Below are positions 60,101 through 64,000 of a DNA stretch of 64,000 bases, piece after piece. Numbering within the stretch: the first letter of the stretch is position 1; each line of letters opens with the position of its first letter. The notes beneath the pieces were generated by a model that worked only from the letters and a program-made list of their open reading frames with translations, was not told the origin of the DNA and made no database searches. The DNA comes from Daucus carota subsp. sativus (taxonomy: Eukaryota > Streptophyta > Magnoliopsida > Apiales > Apiaceae), in contig NC_030385.2 in assembly GCF_001625215.2 (NCBI RefSeq), positions 46,835,598-46,899,597 of the forward strand, written 5' to 3'. The position numbers were made by a program, and so were the translations under genes.

Positions 60101-61935
60101 TAACTTAATTTATTATCTACTATAAAACAGCAGTAAGCGTATAGGTATAAGCTAAATAAGCCAGGTCTGAAACATATTCTAACAAACAGTACTAGTCATA
60201 AAAAAATGCACCTCATCCAATATGATACGATTCCACTTTATGGAGTGCAAATTAGAATTTCTTTCACCCAGGCCTTCTTCAGCTCCTCCATCTAAATCAT
60301 TGGTAGAAGTGCCAGCTCCAAAGGCCTTATTTTTGTTGTGGCACTTCCCTTTGTTTGGAGTTTCCTTATTTCCACCCTTCATCGGCTTATAAGTTCTTCC
60401 ACCATTTAGAAGACGACAACATTCTTGGTGCAAAAATAACTTGCGTGCATTAAACAACTGCCCACACCAAAAGCATTCTTTCTTCGAAGGCATGACATGT
60501 TTCCTGAATTCAGCTTGGACAATAGAATATGTTGTTATAACAAAATCATAATTAGAGAATTCATGAAGGGTCCTGCCCCTTTTGGCTCCATGATACACCA
60601 GAACCTTGTTGCTGCCTTTAAGGGTAGAGCGGTCAATCTCATTCACCCATTGAATTACAGCAACAGAAGGACATACTACAAGTGTAGCTTTAAGTTCTGG
60701 CAACCCAGAAGATGAACTAGGAGGGAATAGAACTCCATCCACTGCTGGATGATATGCCCGCTTTGCCAGTACAAGTGCAATAGCTTGTACCGTCTTCCCC
60801 AATCCCATTTCATCCGCTAGGATGCCTCCTCTTGCTGCAGACTCCTCTTGCTGCAGCGCCCAAGCCAACCATTCCTTCTGATATCTTAGCAGAGGCATAA
60901 TTAGATCAGGTGGCGGTTCAGCTGTTTCAGCTATAACATCATTCAGATTCTCCAAATCTATGTCAGCATCCTCATGAGATGCCAACCATCTTTTATTTTC
61001 TTCTTCCAATACTTCCCAAATCAGAATGGGCTTGCTCTTGTTGCGCTTTCTCTTGCTTATAATGGCTCTATGAATGGAAGCATAATCTTCAACTGCATTT
61101 GGAGAAATCCAGTATAGATTAAATGCTACGTAAAGAAACATATCAGGGCAAGCTAATTAATAATTCCTTTTTTATACATCAGAAGTCACTTCATTACTAA
61201 CACGATGCAGCGATGAAACACATAGCTAACATTTTAAAGATAACAATAAATAAAATAAAACTCTAAAAACAGTCAATCCGAGAATAGAAGAAAAATGATG
61301 AATTGAAAAAACAATTAGGACATTCATAATACCATATATACCTTCTCTAATACTATCATGATCAGGATTGTCTATGTCCATAGGGTGGTGATCATCTCCC
61401 TCAGAGCTTCCAATGATCTGACCTTCATTTCCTGGTCGACATTTTATGCGTAAATTAATCAAATCAATAACAAGCACGGTGGCAAAAAAGACTCATCACA
61501 TCTATGAATTCGAAAAATCTTCTAAATCATATACACATGCAAACAGCAAGAACTACACACAACTCTTCCGCAAATTTTCGACGAAAGTAAAATCAATACA
61601 AATGACGACTAAAAACACGGCAATCAACAAATCGAAATCAAAAACTTAGCAATTATAAACATAAACTCAATTTATTTCAACAGATAAGCATGCAACTAGT
61701 GAGTAAACTTGTTGAATAATCACATCAACTTACTAAGCATGCAACCAGAGACATATACATAGCAATCATGTGATACACCGCTTAAATCGAGATTTACACG
61801 ATAAGAAAGAGCTGGAAATGATCATAAACAAATAATTTGAGTTGATTCGATAGAATTAAATCGAAGCAAAAAGATAAAGAGTTGATGAGTTGATTTACCT
61901 TCGGTCTGAGGTAGGGGATTGTTGTTGGGATCCAT
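54192..61935 (-). CDS. RAD16-like SNF2 family DNA-dependent ATPase with RING finger
   Basis: Sixteen exons, in order of transcription: 61899-61935, 61342-61431, 60212-61092, 59878-60000, 59712-59785, 58077-58143, 57835-57981, 57665-57750, 56721-56790, 55854-55949, 55381-55611, 54967-55071, 54729-54881, 54511-54599, 54343-54423, 54192-54267. They total 2406 bases, 801 aa. Lobe 1 has DEMGLGKT (Lys142), TLVVCPSVA, the DEAH box split across exons 3/4 (335-338) and SGTPIQN. A C3HC4 RING (CGLC, CKHSFC, CSYC, CPTC; about 546-595) sits between lobes, as in RAD5/RAD16. Lobe 2 has GIVFSQFTSFLD, QLDGSMS, SLKAGGVALNL and DRVHRIGQYKPIR. Yeast RAD16 works with RAD7 in global genome nucleotide excision repair and has ubiquitin ligase activity; a repair role here is inferred. 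Intron 14 has a GC donor. Partial copies of this gene lie at 4.5-12.7 kb. Confidence 0.95.
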
Positions 61936-62065
61936 CGGAGCTGAGAGAGTGAGAGCGAGAGAGAGAGATGAGAGAGATTTCTAGGCGAGAGAGAGATGAG
62001 AGAGATTTCTAGGGGTTTTCGGTGGGAGAGAATAAGACAATGAAATGTGTTGCAGGGGGCCGTGG

Positions 62066-62160
62066 CTTTATAGCTGAGAAGCGCGTGAGAAAGCGGGAAG
62101 AAATTGAGGTGCTTTGTACTTAACTCAAGCCCGTGTTTGGGCGGTGTCAAACACGCGCTC
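62066..62160 (-). promoter_or_regulatory. Promoter of the RAD16-like gene, duplicated elsewhere in the window
   Basis: CTATAAAG (62066-62073, minus strand) is the TATA box, about 130 bases upstream of the start codon. The 95-base block above it, with TTCTTCCCGC, AAGTACAAAGCAC, CCGCCCAAACA and GCGCGTG, is conserved in the truncated copies at 5278-5371 and 11098-11191, suggesting these are its core elements. Confidence 0.75.
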
Positions 62161-62761
62161 TTGAATAGGCAAAGTGCAGATAGTATTTTCTTTTCATTTT
62201 GGGTATATTAATTTAGTTTGGAATTTATTCTTGTGCTTATCCGTTTAGGTGTGTATTTTATAGATTTTTGAGGATTCTATTTCAGATATTTAGAAAATCA
62301 AGTATATATATATGCACTAGATAGGATGAAAACTGAGCGGTATCCATAGATTTTAAGAAAATTTGCAAATATATTCGTATTTTCAAAATATCCAGTCAAA
62401 ACTATAATATCAAAATATTATATTCGATTTGCATATTGCACGAGTTGTAATTAAATTTCCATATACGGTTGAAGCGTATTTTTAGAAAAATTATGATTTA
62501 AATATTTTGAAAAGACCTTAAATTTCTTTATTTTATTTTTTTTTAAACTAAAAGACCTTAAATTTCAGTAAGTTAATATTGATTATTGAGATAAGATTTT
62601 ATGTTGATATCTTAACAAGCCCAACGGCCTTTTCTTACAAGGCATCAGATATTATAAGCCCAGTTTACATGTATTTGATTTTGCTAATTGCTACCATAGA
62701 ATGTGAATTTGTATGGATAGCGTTATAGGCCCCAAATATCGTAAGTCCAATCTATACGTTA

Positions 62762-62790
62762 CTAGTTGATAGCCCGTGCCAAGCACGGGT
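62762..62790 (-). mobile_element. Helitron-type 3' terminus
   Basis: On the minus strand a perfect 7-bp hairpin CCCGTGC-TTG-GCACGGG (62773-62789) is followed by CTATCAACTAG and then T. A GC-rich hairpin a few bases before CTAG, next to a T, is the known Helitron 3' end. The matching TC 5' end would lie to the right and could not be found, so the element's length is unknown. Confidence 0.5.
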
Positions 62791-63503
62791 ATTCATGAAT
62801 AGTTTTATAATATCTCAAATAGATGTAATTTTTGTAAGTTTATATAATTAATCTGATTGTATTAGAAAATTTTTTTAAACATATTTGTGTAAGATATTTT
62901 TGTATACAAAATTTTCATTTATCAATATTTGTTGATTATAACTATAATAATGCTTGTTCAGACATGTTATGAGCGATTTTATTGTAATATTATAATAAAA
63001 TCATTGTGCACTGTATTGTTGATAAAATTTAAATTTTCAATTATCTTTCTAATGTTGTTTTTTTTGTCAAGATAAAAATTGTAAATATGAAAGGTGAAAT
63101 TCCGTGTGATGAGATAATTACTTCATAATATGTGTTAAGTTATATACAATTTAGTAAGATAGTTTGTCTAATATAAGATGATCTTAACTACTTTTCATCA
63201 TTAAATAAGAAATAATATTTAAAATACATTTGTTTTAGGTGTAGATATTATCTTTTGTTCGAATATCTATAAAATAAGTATCTATTCCGAGATCTGATTT
63301 ATAGCGATTATATTAATTTTTAATTATTTAGAAATCTTAACAATTTATTCTCTATTTTTAGAGGATATGAACAAATTATAAAAAATGTTTGCAATACAAA
63401 TGCAACATATAATTTCTTTGTAATATATTTTATACTTACAAAAACTAATTTGAATCAAAGAACAAATCATATATAATATATTATAAAATATTGTAAAAAT
63501 ATA

Positions 63504-63800
63504 CTCCCTCCGTCCCCCTGAGTAGTATACGTCGGGGGACGGGGACGCGGCACGGACTTTAATGATCTTGCAAAGTGTAGTTGTGCAATCTATTTTTAAA
63601 ATTTTTCTTTTCTGAATTAAAGTTTAGATGTTATATTTTTATACAAAAAAAGAAAATCTCAAAAATAAGTTATGGAACTATATTTTATTTTATTTTATTT
63701 TTTTTGTTTTTGCCAGTATGGAACTATATTTTATAAGAGCATTGAAATGCGTGTCGAACAGTTAAAAAGAAACGTATAGAATTAAATGGGACAGAGGGAG
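63504..63800. mobile_element. Stowaway-type MITE
   Basis: It starts CTCCCTCCGTCCCCCTGAGT and ends GGGACAGAGGGAG, with TA on both sides (63502-63503 and 63801-63802). The 297-base sequence has no gene. Its right part resembles the element at 3313-3544 (TTTATAAGAG...AAATGCGTG), so both belong to one family. Confidence 0.88.
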
Positions 63801-64000
63801 TAATTATTTATTTTTTTTAAAAGTCATCGGTTCTTAAATCAAATTGCATATGAATTTTAAATAAAAATTTCAATTAAATAGAATTGAGATCAAAAATATT
63901 AAATTTTTGGGTATATTTTTGGATTATTTCTTTGAAAAGAAAGAACCAATTTATGCAGTAATATAAAATTTTTGTCGTTTGTAACATTAAGGGAGAATCA

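Larger units (their letters stand above)
62161..64000. other. AT-rich gap at the right edge
   Basis: Very AT-rich noncoding DNA that contains a Helitron-like terminus and a Stowaway MITE, annotated separately. No gene is seen. Confidence 0.5.

Noticed and set aside
1-64000. tRNA, rRNA or snoRNA genes, and retroviral or LTR elements
   Set aside because: I looked for tRNA T-loop boxes, conserved rRNA stretches, paired LTRs and gag/pol-like frames and found none that could be supported.

Overview
The window is nuclear DNA of a flowering plant, most likely a eudicot. It is AT-rich, genes are split by many short GT-AG introns, the proteins belong to plant families (CLE peptide, OSCA channel, cellulose synthase-like, WRKY, dirigent, MAPKKK17/18-like kinase), and the gaps hold plant MITEs (Stowaway, hAT, Harbinger-like). 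The species cannot be fixed from the sequence; an asterid is only a guess.

Layout, left to right. (1) 1-1149: 3' end of an unidentified membrane-protein gene (+). (2) 2459-2677: intronless CLE peptide gene (-), with a 44-bp tandem repeat upstream. (3) About 4.46-12.66 kb: a graveyard of partial copies of the RAD16-like SNF2 helicase gene that lies intact at 54.2-61.9 kb on the opposite strand. Two direct copies of its promoter and 5' part flank one copy of its middle part. The middle part is interrupted by a hAT MITE and a Harbinger-like MITE, and carries a 127-nt near-perfect foldback made from the parent's exon 7. (4) 14.8-20.3 kb: OSCA1/CSC1 osmosensing channel (+, 11 coding exons, 769 aa). 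(5) 22.7-29.4 kb: condensin subunit CAP-H (+, 13 exons, 653 aa), with a GTTGCA-rich foldback element upstream and an F-box gene fragment split by a hAT MITE in intron 3. (6) 29.8-34.4 kb: cellulose synthase-like CslB/CslH-type gene (-, 9 exons, 738 aa) and a decayed 3' fragment of a sister gene. (7) 35.6-36.2 kb: a retroposed insert with poly(A) and a target duplication. (8) 36.5-39.5 kb: dienelactone hydrolase (+, 5 exons, 273 aa). (9) 40.2-41.2 kb: MAPKKK (-, intronless, 334 aa). (10) 44.2-46.2 kb: group IIb WRKY factor (-, 5 exons, 549 aa). (11) 47.6-48.5 kb: three Stowaway MITEs nested inside one another. (12) 48.6-49.1 kb: dirigent protein (-). (13) 50.4-53.2 kb: BAP31-like ER protein (-, 2 exons). 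(14) 54.2-61.9 kb: RAD16-like SNF2/RING helicase (-, 16 exons, 801 aa). (15) 62-64 kb: AT-rich gap with a Helitron-type 3' end and another Stowaway MITE.

The genes do not form an obvious pathway. The only functional link visible in the sequence is between the RAD16-like gene and its broken copies. The foldback at 9352-9478 has a hairpin shape like a young MIRNA locus, and one arm holds 22 nt perfectly antisense to the RAD16-like mRNA. Whether it is transcribed or processed cannot be told from sequence. All exon models were derived by hand from splice signals, reading phase and family knowledge; the phases and total lengths close exactly for every multi-exon gene reported as complete.
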